This document shows, in pieces, positions 34,231-43,885 of a stretch of DNA of 64,000 nt. The notes below the pieces were generated by a model. The model saw nothing but the letters and a program-made list of their open reading frames with translations, was not told where the DNA came from and made no database searches. This DNA comes from Sporosarcina sp. Marseille-Q4063 (GTDB lineage: Bacteria > Bacillota > Bacilli > Bacillales_A > Planococcaceae), in the NCBI RefSeq assembly GCF_018309085.1, contig NZ_CP070502.1, positions 1,054,001-1,118,000 of the forward strand, given 5' to 3'. How positions within the stretch are numbered: position 1 is the first letter of the stretch; every line of letters begins with the position of its first letter. The position numbers and the translations under genes are program-made.

Positions 34231-36327
34231 CTATTGTTTCTTAATAATGAATCCATCTGCAAGCATTGTACCTTCCTCAATTAGAAAGCCTGCTGAGCCT
34301 TCGGAATATAGATTTTTTTCATCTTCCACAAATAAAATCTCTTCTCCATCAATGTTTAAAGAAAGTTTATTACCACTGACAACAAACTTTACATGATATA
34401 AACAGTCCTCGTTATACAAAAATTTTCTATTCGCTAATACTCTTACATGATGGTCTTTTCTGGATATAATCGAAATTCTCTCCCCATCTTCGAAGACTAT
34501 TGCGTAATATCTCCTATGACCATTGCTTCTAGCTACCAAACCCGCTTTTTTATGAAGACTGAACATCACGTCTGACTCTATTGAATAATCATCCCAATCA
34601 CTAGAACCTGTTGTAGCAATGCCATTCTCTTCATGATGTGAAATACAAAATGTATATTTAAAATCTGCAGCAAAATGCTTTGCCGAACTTACCCAAGTCT
34701 GTAACCAGAAAGGATTAGTATCCCAAATTGAATTCATCAACATTCCTTTTTGATAAAACTCTTCCGGTGCTCCATTCCAATCAATTTCTTTTATAATAAC
34801 TTCTTGATTAAAACGCTTATCTGTATAGAATTCATATCCTAATCTAAAGATTGGCATTCCCTTCGTGTCGGGTGTAGAACTAGAATAGATTGATTCACCT
34901 TTATCTAGTAGTTTAGAATGTCCATAAATAGTTTTTATCGTATTATCCAAATCATAATATAATATATACTGCCTTACACTAACTAGTTCTTCAGTCGGAT
35001 TTATAAATGTTGTTTCAACTTTCTGTTTTGGATATATTGTTGGGCTAGCTAAGGTTGAATAACGTTTATCCAATTGATCAAAATTGATAAATGTTGGCGT
35101 TGAAACACGACCAGTAACCCCTCTAGCTAAACCTTTAAACGATATCAACAATCCATTTTGATTACTTATTTCATTACTATTTGATACACTAACAATATCT
35201 AGACTGCTTGCAATTTGTGGACAGGGCTCAAAGCCTTGAGTAGATCCATTAAAATCAAAAGAAAATTTTTTATGCTTTCGTTTATATTCTTTGCCCTGCA
35301 AACGATAACTCGCCTCAACAATTTTATATGTTTCTTTCACTGCGTCTGTAATTACAGATCCACCATCAGACGTTACTACATACAATAAATCAGCTACTGG
35401 TTTTCTAAAATCTACACCTTTGTTAATACCTTCTAATCCTAAACGAATACCGTTTAAAGCTCCCACATTTCCCGCATTAGAATCCGTATCCCATCCAGCT
35501 GAAGTTGCAATCATAATTGACTTCTGAAAGTCGTCCCCACCTAATATAAATGAAGCAATTACCATTAAATGATTCGGAACTATATGACAAGTTCCTGAAA
35601 ATAAATCATACCCATATTTCGAATCTAAATAATCCCTAACCTTCCTCCAATCAGATTCCGTAGAACAGACATCTCTTACATCATTGATTGCATTTATTAA
35701 ATAATCACTAGATAAATATTTCATTCCAGAATCCAATAATTTGTCAATATTCTTTTCGGAAAAAGCCATCGATTGAAGTGCTCCTAAAAAGCATGCAGCT
35801 TCCACAGCAAGGGCATCATGACTTACACTAGCTGATTCTTTAATTATTTTGACAGCTAAATCTGGATCATTTGGACATGACATAGCAATTGCATCCACGA
35901 AAATTTGAGCACCAATTTGCTCTGCTACTGATCTTCCATTAAGTTCAATTGATCCGCTTAAAGGTGCATTAATACCAGCTTTTAATCGTAAATATGCTGT
36001 ATGCTCTGTTGACCGCCCCAAGCCTCCCCACCAAAGAATTGTTTTATCTTCAATAATGTAATTTAACCAAGTATCACCAAAATTTTTAGCTGTTAAATTT
36101 TGATAATCGTAATCTTTTAAGGCTTTAAAGAATCCAAATGTACCTGAAATATCATCATCGGCTATAACTAAAGGAACACCATATTTTTCATGTACATAAT
36201 AATCTACCTCGTCAAAATCCTCTCTAATTTTTTCATAAGATAAACCTTCGACAGGTCTTCCGAGGTATACTCCAATAATTTTCCCCAATACTCCCGCATA
36301 AATATCTTCCGAATAATTTATAAGCAT
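34231..36327 (-). CDS. ADP-ribosylglycohydrolase-family protein with C-terminal beta-sandwich (paralogue 2)
   Basis: A 698-residue protein. The N-terminal half is an ARH/DraG fold: DDDISGTF at about 57-64 and GWDTDSNAGNVGALNG near 285 supply the two-magnesium site typical of the family, which hydrolyses N- or O-glycosidic bonds to ribose. The C-terminal half (SDWDDYSIESDVMF, then GLVARSNGHRRYYA) resembles laminin-G/3-keto-disaccharide-hydrolase beta-sandwich modules, suggesting binding of a glycosidic ligand. No signal peptide; cytosolic. It is strongly paralogous to the gene at 36685. Confidence 0.88.
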   Translation of the reverse strand: MLINYSEDIYAGVLGKIIGVYLGRPVEGLSYEKIREDFDEVDYYVHEKYGVPLVIADDDISGTFGFFKALKDYDYQNLTAKNFGDTWLNYIIEDKTILWWGGLGRSTEHTAYLRLKAGINAPLSGSIELNGRSVAEQIGAQIFVDAIAMSCPNDPDLAVKIIKESASVSHDALAVEAACFLGALQSMAFSEKNIDKLLDSGMKYLSSDYLINAINDVRDVCSTESDWRKVRDYLDSKYGYDLFSGTCHIVPNHLMVIASFILGGDDFQKSIMIATSAGWDTDSNAGNVGALNGIRLGLEGINKGVDFRKPVADLLYVVTSDGGSVITDAVKETYKIVEASYRLQGKEYKRKHKKFSFDFNGSTQGFEPCPQIASSLDIVSVSNSNEISNQNGLLISFKGLARGVTGRVSTPTFINFDQLDKRYSTLASPTIYPKQKVETTFINPTEELVSVRQYILYYDLDNTIKTIYGHSKLLDKGESIYSSSTPDTKGMPIFRLGYEFYTDKRFNQEVIIKEIDWNGAPEEFYQKGMLMNSIWDTNPFWLQTWVSSAKHFAADFKYTFCISHHEENGIATTGSSDWDDYSIESDVMFSLHKKAGLVARSNGHRRYYAIVFEDGERISIISRKDHHVRVLANRKFLYNEDCLYHVKFVVSGNKLSLNIDGEEILFVEDEKNLYSEGSAGFLIEEGTMLADGFIIKKQ

Positions 36328-36464
36328 TAAATCGCTCCCTACTATACATTAATTTAAGCAATTTCATAATTCAAATGTCAATGTTGAATCCTGAAAACAG
36401 ACCGACACTTTTCGCGGACCTATTTCAGCTAATTGAACAAAAAGAGTCTGATTTGTATAATTTC

Positions 36465-36505
36465 TGTGTTCTTTATAGATATTATATATATCTATAAAGA
36501 ACACA
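36465..36505. repeat. Perfect 17-bp inverted repeat between the two ARH genes
   Basis: TGTGTTCTTTATAGATA and its exact complement flank TTATATA. It lies in the 357-base gap 36328-36684, the only long gap inside the operon. No T-run follows, so it is either an mRNA-stabilising stem or an operator-like site. Nothing else was found in this gap. Confidence 0.7.
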
Positions 36506-36684
36506 TTCGCTTTTAGTCATGAAATCCATTCTTCGTGATGGCCTTTTCTTTCGGGTCTTCAGCTTAAGCAATTTCCGCAAGCGTCATCTTCTTTCATTTC
36601 AATCAACAAAATTAGAATCCTATATTTACAAATTATTAAACAATTTTTCAAACAATCGTTTAGATATTTCGTTAGAATAACCAA

Positions 36685-38814
36685 TCATGAAATTGACCCA
36701 ATTGCTTCAACTTTAAACCCATTTGCCAATATCGCTCCAGAGTTCACAACAAACCCTGCCCCACCAGATCTATATTCATCATCTTTAGCAGTTACCATAA
36801 CATCTCCGTTTATGCTAACTTCTAAAGTTTCTCCTTTCAAATAAAATATAACATCGTATCGTTTATCCAATTCCAAATTAAAATCAACTGTAGCTAACTC
36901 TATTAATTCCGCATCTCTTCTTTTGCAAATTTTCAATTTACTATTCGTAAATAATACTGAATAATATCTTCGATGTCCTTTTGAGCGAGCGACTAATCCA
37001 GCAGATTCCTGATTTGTAAATATCAACTGAGAAGAAACACTATAATCCTCCCAATCCGTTCCTCCAATAGTAGCAACTCCATTAGCAGTCGAATGAGAGA
37101 TAGAGAAAGTTTCTGCAAAATCAGGATTAAAATTTTCTATTGAACTCATAAATGATTTAATCCATGTAGTATCCGTTGTCCAAGGCGTCATACTAGGCGT
37201 TAAATCTATTGCCTTTTTCATTTCAAATTTCCTCGGTTCATTTTTCCAATCAATACTTTTGATAACTACTCTTCCATCCAAACGTTTTTCACTCGTTAGT
37301 TCAATACCAAATCGATAGATAGAATGCCCTCCAGTATTAGGCAATTCCCACTCCAGAAAGTTTATACCTTTTGTAAGATTGAATTTTGGACTATAATACT
37401 TAATTAGTTTATCTCCCTTTCCATATACATCAATGAAAAGTTTTAAATTAGGTGATTGCACTTCAAGTGAATCTACCTCCAATTTTATAGTTTGCGTAGA
37501 ATATAGACTCGGAGAGGCCAGTACTTCAAAATAACTTGTTCCCTCTTTCCCTTTTGACTCTAATTCAATAAAAGTATCTACCGAAACTGTAGCAAAATTC
37601 CCTTTAGATAAATGCTCGTATTCAATTACTAATCCATTGGAATCTTCTATTTCGTTTAAATTATATAATCTTGTATTTGCCTGTTCTTCCAATGTGTCTG
37701 TATATCTCATAAAACCTTGAACAGATCCTGGATATTCAAAGACGAATCTTTTCGATTCAGTAAAATCTTCTTCTCCCAAAAGTGCTGCCGCTGCTTTTAC
37801 AATTTTTCTAGTTTCTATTACGGCATCTGTTATACAACTTCCACCATCTGCTGAAACGACATACATCCGATCACTGATTGCCTTTCTGAAATCTGGTCCC
37901 TGATCTATGCCTTCTAATCCTAAGCGGATACCGTTTAAACAACCTACATTTCCAGCATTACAGTCCGTATCCCACCCCGCTGAACACGCAATCATGATTG
38001 ATTTTTGAAAATCATCCTCCCCCATTATTAATGCCATTAACACCACTAAATGGTTGGTTACCATTGGACAACTTCCAGGGTACTTATCATAGCCATGGTA
38101 CTTAGATATCCATTCTCTGACATTCCGCCAATCATTTGTTTTTTGACATTGCTCGGTTAAATCATTTACAATTTCTGTTAAAAATGGATTATTAACTTGT
38201 TCTAATCCCTGGTCGATCAGTCTAAAGATATTCTTTTCTTCAAATGCGTTGGCTTCCATATTCGCAATAAAACAAGCAGCATCTATTGCAATCCCATCAT
38301 GACTCACACTAGCAGCCTCTTTTGCTAGTTTCATGGCTAATTCAGGTTGATTAGGACAGGCTAGTGCCCAACCATCAATAAAAATTTGTGAACCTATTTG
38401 TTCTGAAATACTTTTTCCATTCAATTCACTAGATCCACTTTGAGGTGCATTAATACCATCCTTTAATCTTAAATATGCAGTATGCTCTGTAGAGCGTGAG
38501 AGGCCTCCCCACCATAAAACTGTCCGATTTTCTATAATATAATTTAACCATGTATCACCGATTTGGGCAGCTGTTAAGTCAACAGAAAAATTATTATCCT
38601 CTAAAGACCTAAAAAATACAAAGGTCCCAGAAATATCATCGTCTGGTACAATCAAGGGCACCTTAACTTTATTATGAACAAAGTAATTTACATCGTAAAA
38701 TGAATCCCTAATCGCTTCATACGTCCATCCTTCAATTGGTCTTCCTAAATAAACACCAATTAACTTTCCAAGTACTCCTGCATAAATTTGATTTTGATAT
38801 CTCTTGATTTTCAT
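36685..38814 (-). CDS. ADP-ribosylglycohydrolase-family protein with C-terminal beta-sandwich (paralogue 1)
   Basis: A 709-residue protein with the same architecture as its neighbour: ARH/DraG domain (YLGRPIEGW near 21-29, DDDISGTF near 57, GWDTDCNAGNVGCLNG near 285) and a C-terminal beta-sandwich (GGTDWEDYSV, then GLVARSKGHRRYYS). The two share an estimated half or more of their residues, so they arose by tandem duplication but have probably diverged in substrate. The GAGGTGG site precedes the ATG. It follows the ABC permease genes in the operon, implying intracellular cleavage of an imported glycoside. Confidence 0.88.
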   Translation of the reverse strand: MKIKRYQNQIYAGVLGKLIGVYLGRPIEGWTYEAIRDSFYDVNYFVHNKVKVPLIVPDDDISGTFVFFRSLEDNNFSVDLTAAQIGDTWLNYIIENRTVLWWGGLSRSTEHTAYLRLKDGINAPQSGSSELNGKSISEQIGSQIFIDGWALACPNQPELAMKLAKEAASVSHDGIAIDAACFIANMEANAFEEKNIFRLIDQGLEQVNNPFLTEIVNDLTEQCQKTNDWRNVREWISKYHGYDKYPGSCPMVTNHLVVLMALIMGEDDFQKSIMIACSAGWDTDCNAGNVGCLNGIRLGLEGIDQGPDFRKAISDRMYVVSADGGSCITDAVIETRKIVKAAAALLGEEDFTESKRFVFEYPGSVQGFMRYTDTLEEQANTRLYNLNEIEDSNGLVIEYEHLSKGNFATVSVDTFIELESKGKEGTSYFEVLASPSLYSTQTIKLEVDSLEVQSPNLKLFIDVYGKGDKLIKYYSPKFNLTKGINFLEWELPNTGGHSIYRFGIELTSEKRLDGRVVIKSIDWKNEPRKFEMKKAIDLTPSMTPWTTDTTWIKSFMSSIENFNPDFAETFSISHSTANGVATIGGTDWEDYSVSSQLIFTNQESAGLVARSKGHRRYYSVLFTNSKLKICKRRDAELIELATVDFNLELDKRYDVIFYLKGETLEVSINGDVMVTAKDDEYRSGGAGFVVNSGAILANGFKVEAIGSIS

Positions 38815-38836
38815 TTTCCACCTCTTTATTTATTAT

Positions 38837-39679
38837 TTAACCTTTAACAGAACCACCAACTAAACCATCAATAAAATACTTTTGAACAATTAAAAAGAAG
38901 ATAATTAAAGGCCCAATCATTATTACAGATGCAGCCATCATTAAACCTTGATTGGTATTATAAGTGTTATTTAAGGATAAGAAACCTAATGTAGCTGTAA
39001 AGTTCTCTTGTCCCTGCAAAAATGTAGATGTTACCAAAAATTCATTCCATGTCGCAATACCAACAATAATACTAACCGTTAATAAACCAGGACGAACTAG
39101 AGGTATCATAACTTTTGTAATAACTTGCATAGTTGTTGCGCCATCAATCTTTGCTGCTTCTTCAAGTTCAGTAGGAATATTCATAAAAAACGTTCTCATT
39201 AAAAATATCGCAAGTGGCATATTTACTGCCGATAAAATAACGCCTACGGCAAACACATTACCGATTAAATTCATTTTTGCTAAAACAAAATATAGTGGAA
39301 ATAAAAATAATTGAATTGGAACTGTCATTGCTAACATAAAATAAAGCATGAAAAGTTTAGTTCCTTTAACTCTTTTACTTGATAATGCATACCCGGCTAG
39401 AGAAGCTGCAATTAATACAACAATAACTGTAGTGCCAGTTAAAAGAATACTATTCATAAAAGCAGGGCCAAAATTAGCTGCTTTCCAAGCATTAATATAA
39501 TTTGAAAAATGCCATGTTCCCGGCCATGATAAAGGGTTTTTTACGATTGCCCTTTGATCTTTAAAACTATTTAATAGCACTAGAGACAATGGTATTAGGG
39601 CAGAAAGTGAAAATAGTATTAATACTAGATGTGGTAAATAAGCATTTTTTTTCTTTCTTCGCTCATAAACTTCACTCAT
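38837..39679 (-). CDS. Carbohydrate-type ABC transporter permease (MalG class)
   Basis: About 280 residues with six transmembrane segments and the EAA loop EEAAKIDGATTMQVITKVMIPLVRPG-type motif near 175 that docks the ATPase. It is the second inner-membrane subunit of the importer. The start is the ATG at 39679, eight bases after AGGAG. No ATP-binding subunit is in the operon, so a shared MsmX-type ATPase is expected, as for many Firmicute sugar importers. Confidence 0.93.
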   Translation of the reverse strand: MSEVYERRKKKNAYLPHLVLILFSLSALIPLSLVLLNSFKDQRAIVKNPLSWPGTWHFSNYINAWKAANFGPAFMNSILLTGTTVIVVLIAASLAGYALSSKRVKGTKLFMLYFMLAMTVPIQLFLFPLYFVLAKMNLIGNVFAVGVILSAVNMPLAIFLMRTFFMNIPTELEEAAKIDGATTMQVITKVMIPLVRPGLLTVSIIVGIATWNEFLVTSTFLQGQENFTATLGFLSLNNTYNTNQGLMMAASVIMIGPLIIFFLIVQKYFIDGLVGGSVKG

Positions 39680-39696
39680 AGGAAATGCTCCTCTCC

Positions 39697-40560
39697 TCAA
39701 TTCTTTAATTCATTTTTGTTTAACCAAATATACAAACTAGAGGCTAATAATCCTAATAGGCTCATAAACAATGCTACGGAGGCAGCTTTACCAACTTGAA
39801 ATGCTGAAAATGCAAAAGTATAAGCATAAGTACTTAGCATTTCCGTCGCGTGAGCTGGACCACCACCCGTTAATAAGTAAACATAATCGAAAGTTAAAAA
39901 TGAAAAGATAATGATCATGACAAGCATAATACTAAACGTTGGTTTGATTGACGGAAAATAAACATATCTGAATAGCTGCCATCCATTACACCCTTCTAAT
40001 TCAGCTGCCTCTATTTGGTCTGATGGCGTTTGTCTCAATGCTGCTAAATAAACAACAGTAAGGAAACCCCAATAATGCCAAATATCAACCGAAGCTACTG
40101 CATATAAAGCTGTATCTACCGAGGATAAAGGAGATGTAATTGGTAACCCCAATGTATTATTTAAATAGCCAACAACACCTGATACTGGATTAAATATTAT
40201 ATTTGACCACAGCATCGTATTTGTAGCAGGAGCTAAAACATAGGGAAATAAAAAGATTAGTTGGTATGCACTCCTGCTATTTTTTCTTTTTAATAACAAC
40301 ATCGCCGTTAACAAACCTATCACAACCGGTACCGTGATAAACATGATAGTCCATTGGACGTTATTATAAACGGATTTCCAAAAAACTCTATCTTCAAATA
40401 TTTCATGAAAGTTTTGTAGACCTATAAAACTTGGACTAAGAGATACACCATTCCAATCTGTAAACGATACAAATACAGTTAGTATCCCTGGTATCAAGAC
40501 AACTAGCAAACTAATTAACAGAGCTGGAGCTAGTAAGATATAATTAAACGTTTTCCCCAT
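39697..40560 (-). CDS. Carbohydrate-type ABC transporter permease (MalF class)
   Basis: A 287-residue protein with six transmembrane segments; the EAA loop (IEAAELEGCNGWQLFRYVYFP type) is near residue 180. It forms a heterodimer with the downstream permease. The ATG at 40560 is preceded by AAGGAGGG. It starts 131 bases after the binding-protein gene, across a stem-loop. Confidence 0.93.
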   Translation of the reverse strand: MGKTFNYILLAPALLISLLVVLIPGILTVFVSFTDWNGVSLSPSFIGLQNFHEIFEDRVFWKSVYNNVQWTIMFITVPVVIGLLTAMLLLKRKNSRSAYQLIFLFPYVLAPATNTMLWSNIIFNPVSGVVGYLNNTLGLPITSPLSSVDTALYAVASVDIWHYWGFLTVVYLAALRQTPSDQIEAAELEGCNGWQLFRYVYFPSIKPTFSIMLVMIIIFSFLTFDYVYLLTGGGPAHATEMLSTYAYTFAFSAFQVGKAASVALFMSLLGLLASSLYIWLNKNELKN

Positions 40561-40580
40561 CAAAACCCTCCTTCTCTTAA

Positions 40581-40618
40581 AGCCTTATTAGAAATGCATA
40601 CGAATTTTTAATAAGGCT
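40581..40618 (-). other. Intercistronic stem-loop after the binding-protein gene
   Basis: AGCCTTATTA pairs with TAATAAGGCT around an 18-base loop, in the gap between the binding-protein and first permease genes. Such stems often protect the abundant binding-protein mRNA from decay. No T-run, so not a simple terminator. Confidence 0.6.
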
Positions 40619-40691
40619 ATTCAATACATTCCTTTCCGAAGAGTACTAACGTAATATTCCAAAAAAGTAAATAAAATTCATTCTTTTAAAA

Positions 40692-42035
40692 TCACTTAGC
40701 GGGCATTGGAATAGGTGGAATTAATCCTTTTTCCATATCTTTTTCAAATTCATTTTGGACCTTATCCATTAACTTTTGGCTTGTTGTTTCTTCTAGCCAC
40801 ACAGAGTCAATATCTATAAATACTTGTTGAGCTGATGGAGGTAAGAATACACCTGTATAGTATCCGAAATTACCGTTGTTAACTCCATCAATCATGTCAT
40901 AAATACTTTCTGCATAAAGTTTGGAGAGAACAGGCATATTTTCCACATCAACTTGAAAGTCTTTTAAAGGAACTCCCCAATAACCAGGCCATGATTTTGT
41001 CATTTCATTCATGAATTCATTTGTCATCATCATATCTAATATTTCAGCAGCAGCATCTTTATGTTTTGAATTTGCATTAATCGATAAAGTTGCAGTAACT
41101 CCAAGTGTATAATCAGGTTGATCAATTGATCCTCCTACTGTCGGAAATGGCATAAAGGCTAAATTTTCTTGAATATCCTCCGTAAAGGAATTAGACACAA
41201 ATTGAAATACAAGTGTTGGACCAAAAAAGAATGGTGACCTCTCATCTGCTAATAACTGTATAGACTCGTTAAACGCAAGATTCATATAATCATCACCAGC
41301 TAAATACCCCTTTTTATACCATTCTGCGGACTTATCGATAGCGCTTACAATTTCTGGATCTGTCCACTTTTTACTCCCTGTTAACGCATCATATACAGTG
41401 TTTTTTCCAGCGAAATGAGTGAGGAATATTGACGAGTAGTTTTCATTAACTGGCTTCCAGCCTTTATTACCTGTTACAGAAGCATATAAGCCCTTTGTTA
41501 TTGCTTCATCCATAATTTTCTCTAAATCCTCTACAGTTTTTGGGATTTCCCAGTTATTATCTTTGAGCACCTTTTTATTATAAAAAATTCCTTCTGTATT
41601 TAAAGAGTTTGCCAAGCTATATAATTCATTATTGACTTTTCCCATTTCATAAACAGAATCAATAATCCGTTCCTCCCATCCATATTTTTCAGCATAGGCA
41701 TCTAGTGGTTCTAATTTATTTGAATCAGCAAATGGCATAACAAATGATGGGCCGGAACCATAGACAATATCAGGACCCTGACCCGCTGACAACGCTACCG
41801 AAATATCTTTATCTACTGAATTTCTAAATTCAACTACTAACTCATATTGATCTTGGGATTGATTATATTTATTAACTAAGACCTCTCTCATAGTCTCTTG
41901 ATGTTCCGGTGGAGCACCCCAAAACCAAAATGTAATTTCTTCTTTGCTATTCAATCCTTTATTATCATCTGTAGAACAGGCTGTAATCATGAGAATCACT
42001 AGCAATCCAATAAATAACATCCATTTTCTTTTCAT
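40692..42035 (-). CDS. ABC transporter substrate-binding lipoprotein, sugar type
   Basis: A 447-residue solute-binding protein of the UgpB/MalE class with a lipoprotein signal (lipobox ITAC, cysteine near 20) and the family features ITFWFWG near residue 35 and a long C-terminal lobe. It captures the substrate outside the membrane for the two permeases. The ATG overlaps the stop of the YjbQ gene (ATGA), so translation is coupled. The ligand is unknown; neighbours suggest a ribosyl or other glycosidic compound. Confidence 0.92.
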   Translation of the reverse strand: MKRKWMLFIGLLVILMITACSTDDNKGLNSKEEITFWFWGAPPEHQETMREVLVNKYNQSQDQYELVVEFRNSVDKDISVALSAGQGPDIVYGSGPSFVMPFADSNKLEPLDAYAEKYGWEERIIDSVYEMGKVNNELYSLANSLNTEGIFYNKKVLKDNNWEIPKTVEDLEKIMDEAITKGLYASVTGNKGWKPVNENYSSIFLTHFAGKNTVYDALTGSKKWTDPEIVSAIDKSAEWYKKGYLAGDDYMNLAFNESIQLLADERSPFFFGPTLVFQFVSNSFTEDIQENLAFMPFPTVGGSIDQPDYTLGVTATLSINANSKHKDAAAEILDMMMTNEFMNEMTKSWPGYWGVPLKDFQVDVENMPVLSKLYAESIYDMIDGVNNGNFGYYTGVFLPPSAQQVFIDIDSVWLEETTSQKLMDKVQNEFEKDMEKGLIPPIPMPAK

Positions 42036-42460
42036 TCCGTTTCCCCCTCATTTTGTTCATCAGCTTGAATTTTAACAAAGTACTCCCTATTCCTCGGTCC
42101 ATCAAATTCTAAAAAGTATATTCCTTGTGAGTGACCTACTAGTAATTCGCCATTATCAATTATCAAATTCATCGTTACACCAATAAATGAAGATTTTATA
42201 TGTCCTGCCGCATCCTGTGGTGTATCATGTTGATGCTTAAAATCAATTCTTGTTGGGATTATTCTGCAAATTTCATCTTGTAGATCTTCCAAACCTTTTG
42301 GATCCCAAAAGGATGTAATGGTTAATCCTGCTGTTGTATGGGGTATAAAAATTGTGCATGTCCCACTTTTCACACCACTTTCCTTAACAAATTCAAATAT
42401 TTCTTCATTTAAGATAACAATATCTCTTTCTCGAGTTTTCAACTTGAAATTTCCCAGCAT
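42032..42460 (-). CDS. YjbQ family protein (UPF0047)
   Basis: A 142-residue protein with the YjbQ signature: IPHTTAGLTI near residue 40, a conserved histidine pair and Asn/Gln in GHSQGIYFLEFDGPRNR near the C-terminus. E. coli YjbQ has weak thiamine phosphate synthase activity in vitro, but the natural role is unknown. The start is the ATG at 42460 with AAGGTGGAG six bases upstream. It lies between the SIS gene (13-base gap) and the binding-protein gene (four-base overlap). Confidence 0.87.
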   Translation of the reverse strand: MLGNFKLKTRERDIVILNEEIFEFVKESGVKSGTCTIFIPHTTAGLTITSFWDPKGLEDLQDEICRIIPTRIDFKHQHDTPQDAAGHIKSSFIGVTMNLIIDNGELLVGHSQGIYFLEFDGPRNREYFVKIQADEQNEGETE

Positions 42461-42473
42461 ATTTATCTCCACC

Positions 42474-43613
42474 TTAATCAACTATTATTTCGCTATTTTT
42501 CACTGCATTTCCATTCTCTGCAAACGACCAGTTTCCCTTACAACCCCTCCCATCTTCTTCCCCTATCATTTCGGCGATATATCCACTTAAAAGCGCTGCA
42601 GGTACGAATTGTGTTAGTGGCATTGTGATTGGATACTTGGTTTTCGGAGTGGCAACAATCTTACAGTTAATTGGAAACTCGGATTGATTAACATCTGATA
42701 TAACGAGTGTTGGTCGGCCTAGTTCAGTTGCAGAATAGCCAATCACTTCCTTTGCTCTTGAATAACTTGGATTAGTTGAATTTGCAAATATCACTGTGCC
42801 AATCTTATCGACCTTCCTCATGAAGAAGTTTAAATGTAACCACTCCTCTGTGTTAACATGCATAGCATACTTACCAGTTCCTTCGAAGACTTTAGCGTGT
42901 CCATACCAAGCTGCAGCATAATCAAATCCCGCACCTATAAAATCAAATGCGTCCATTTTCTTCCATTCAGAAGATACTTCAAACATTTTTCTATCGAGAT
43001 CTTGTAATGTATTGCTTAACAAATTTGATTGTTCCATTATATCGGCACGATAATCATTAGCTTTGTCCATTGTATATTTCCCCCTGACCTCACCAAATCT
43101 AATAGCCAATAATAATAGAGAGAGCACGGAAACTAAGTAACTTCTTACTCCAGGGCTAGATTCAAATGATGGAACTTCAAGATCTAAAGTCCGTTGACTC
43201 TTCTTCCCTAAATATGATTCTTGATTTGCAGTTACACCCACTGTAAATGCACCATATTTATTTGCACGCTCTATTGATTCCCCAACCCTTGCTACAGTTC
43301 CAGAATGGCTTACTGCGATTACTAACGGATTATTAGGTGAAAAACCCAATTGTTTTTTATCATAAAGTCTACTTAATTCTATTGAGGTAACTACTTCAGT
43401 TGGGATACCTGTTAATAATTCAAAAATGTGCTTTGTAGCCAAACCAGCAGCATAGGAATCACCACAACCCGTTAAAATTATTCTTTGAATTGAGAATATT
43501 TCAGGTGTAGATAAAAGCTTTCTTGTTTTTGGTTCAAGATCTTCGTATTGCTGTTTAATTAATTCGGGTAAACTAAATACTTGTCTTCTCATTGCATTAT
43601 CAAAATCCAACAA
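42474..43613 (-). CDS. SIS-domain sugar isomerase/deglycase
   Basis: A 379-residue protein with two SIS domains (GCGDSYAAG near residue 51 and a second fold after about 210), like the isomerase half of GlmS and the deglycases FrlB and AgaS. Such enzymes act on phosphorylated amino- or glycated sugars. It is the first gene of the minus-strand operon. The start is TTG at 43613 behind AGGAGGAG, giving sugar-phosphate processing as the operon's first intracellular step (inference). Confidence 0.85.
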   Translation of the reverse strand: MLDFDNAMRRQVFSLPELIKQQYEDLEPKTRKLLSTPEIFSIQRIILTGCGDSYAAGLATKHIFELLTGIPTEVVTSIELSRLYDKKQLGFSPNNPLVIAVSHSGTVARVGESIERANKYGAFTVGVTANQESYLGKKSQRTLDLEVPSFESSPGVRSYLVSVLSLLLLAIRFGEVRGKYTMDKANDYRADIMEQSNLLSNTLQDLDRKMFEVSSEWKKMDAFDFIGAGFDYAAAWYGHAKVFEGTGKYAMHVNTEEWLHLNFFMRKVDKIGTVIFANSTNPSYSRAKEVIGYSATELGRPTLVISDVNQSEFPINCKIVATPKTKYPITMPLTQFVPAALLSGYIAEMIGEEDGRGCKGNWSFAENGNAVKNSEIIVD

Positions 43614-43644
43614 TAATATCTCCTCCTAATATACTAACCACTCA

Positions 43645-43676
43645 ACTTGTATCCACATTAACACAACCATACAAGT
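43645..43676. promoter_or_regulatory. Candidate GntR operator, site 1
   Basis: ACTTGTAT and its exact complement ATACAAGT are separated by 16 bases, next to the SIS gene start in the divergent intergenic region. A matching pair occurs at 43800, suggesting a bound regulator, most simply the adjacent GntR protein. Confidence 0.5.
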
Positions 43677-43799
43677 AGTGCAATACCTAAAAATATACAA
43701 TTTAAATTATTCACAAAAAAACACACAACCCCTATACCATCTATCATTTAACGCTATACCGTTTTTTCTTTTACATAATGATTTACTTTTTTTAACTCT

Positions 43800-43828
43800 A
43801 GTTGTATTGTATACATAGAGATACAAGT
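43800..43828. promoter_or_regulatory. Candidate GntR operator, site 2
   Basis: AGTTGTAT and ATACAAGT, the same half-sites as at 43645 with one change, separated by 13 bases, located about 60 bases upstream of the GntR gene start. Confidence 0.5.
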
Positions 43829-43885
43829 TAACTCCAATTAATCTTTACTCACAAAATATAATATAAAAGGAAGGTTTTAACTAAA

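Noticed and set aside
42032..42460. YjbQ as evidence for a thiamine pathway linked to the TPP riboswitch at 14.7 kb
   Set aside because: YjbQ activity is weak and unspecific in vitro, and no riboswitch precedes this operon; the link would be speculation.
43614..43885. Possible CRISPR or direct repeats in the divergent region
   Set aside because: Only two inverted-repeat pairs occur; there is no regular repeat-spacer pattern here or elsewhere in the window.
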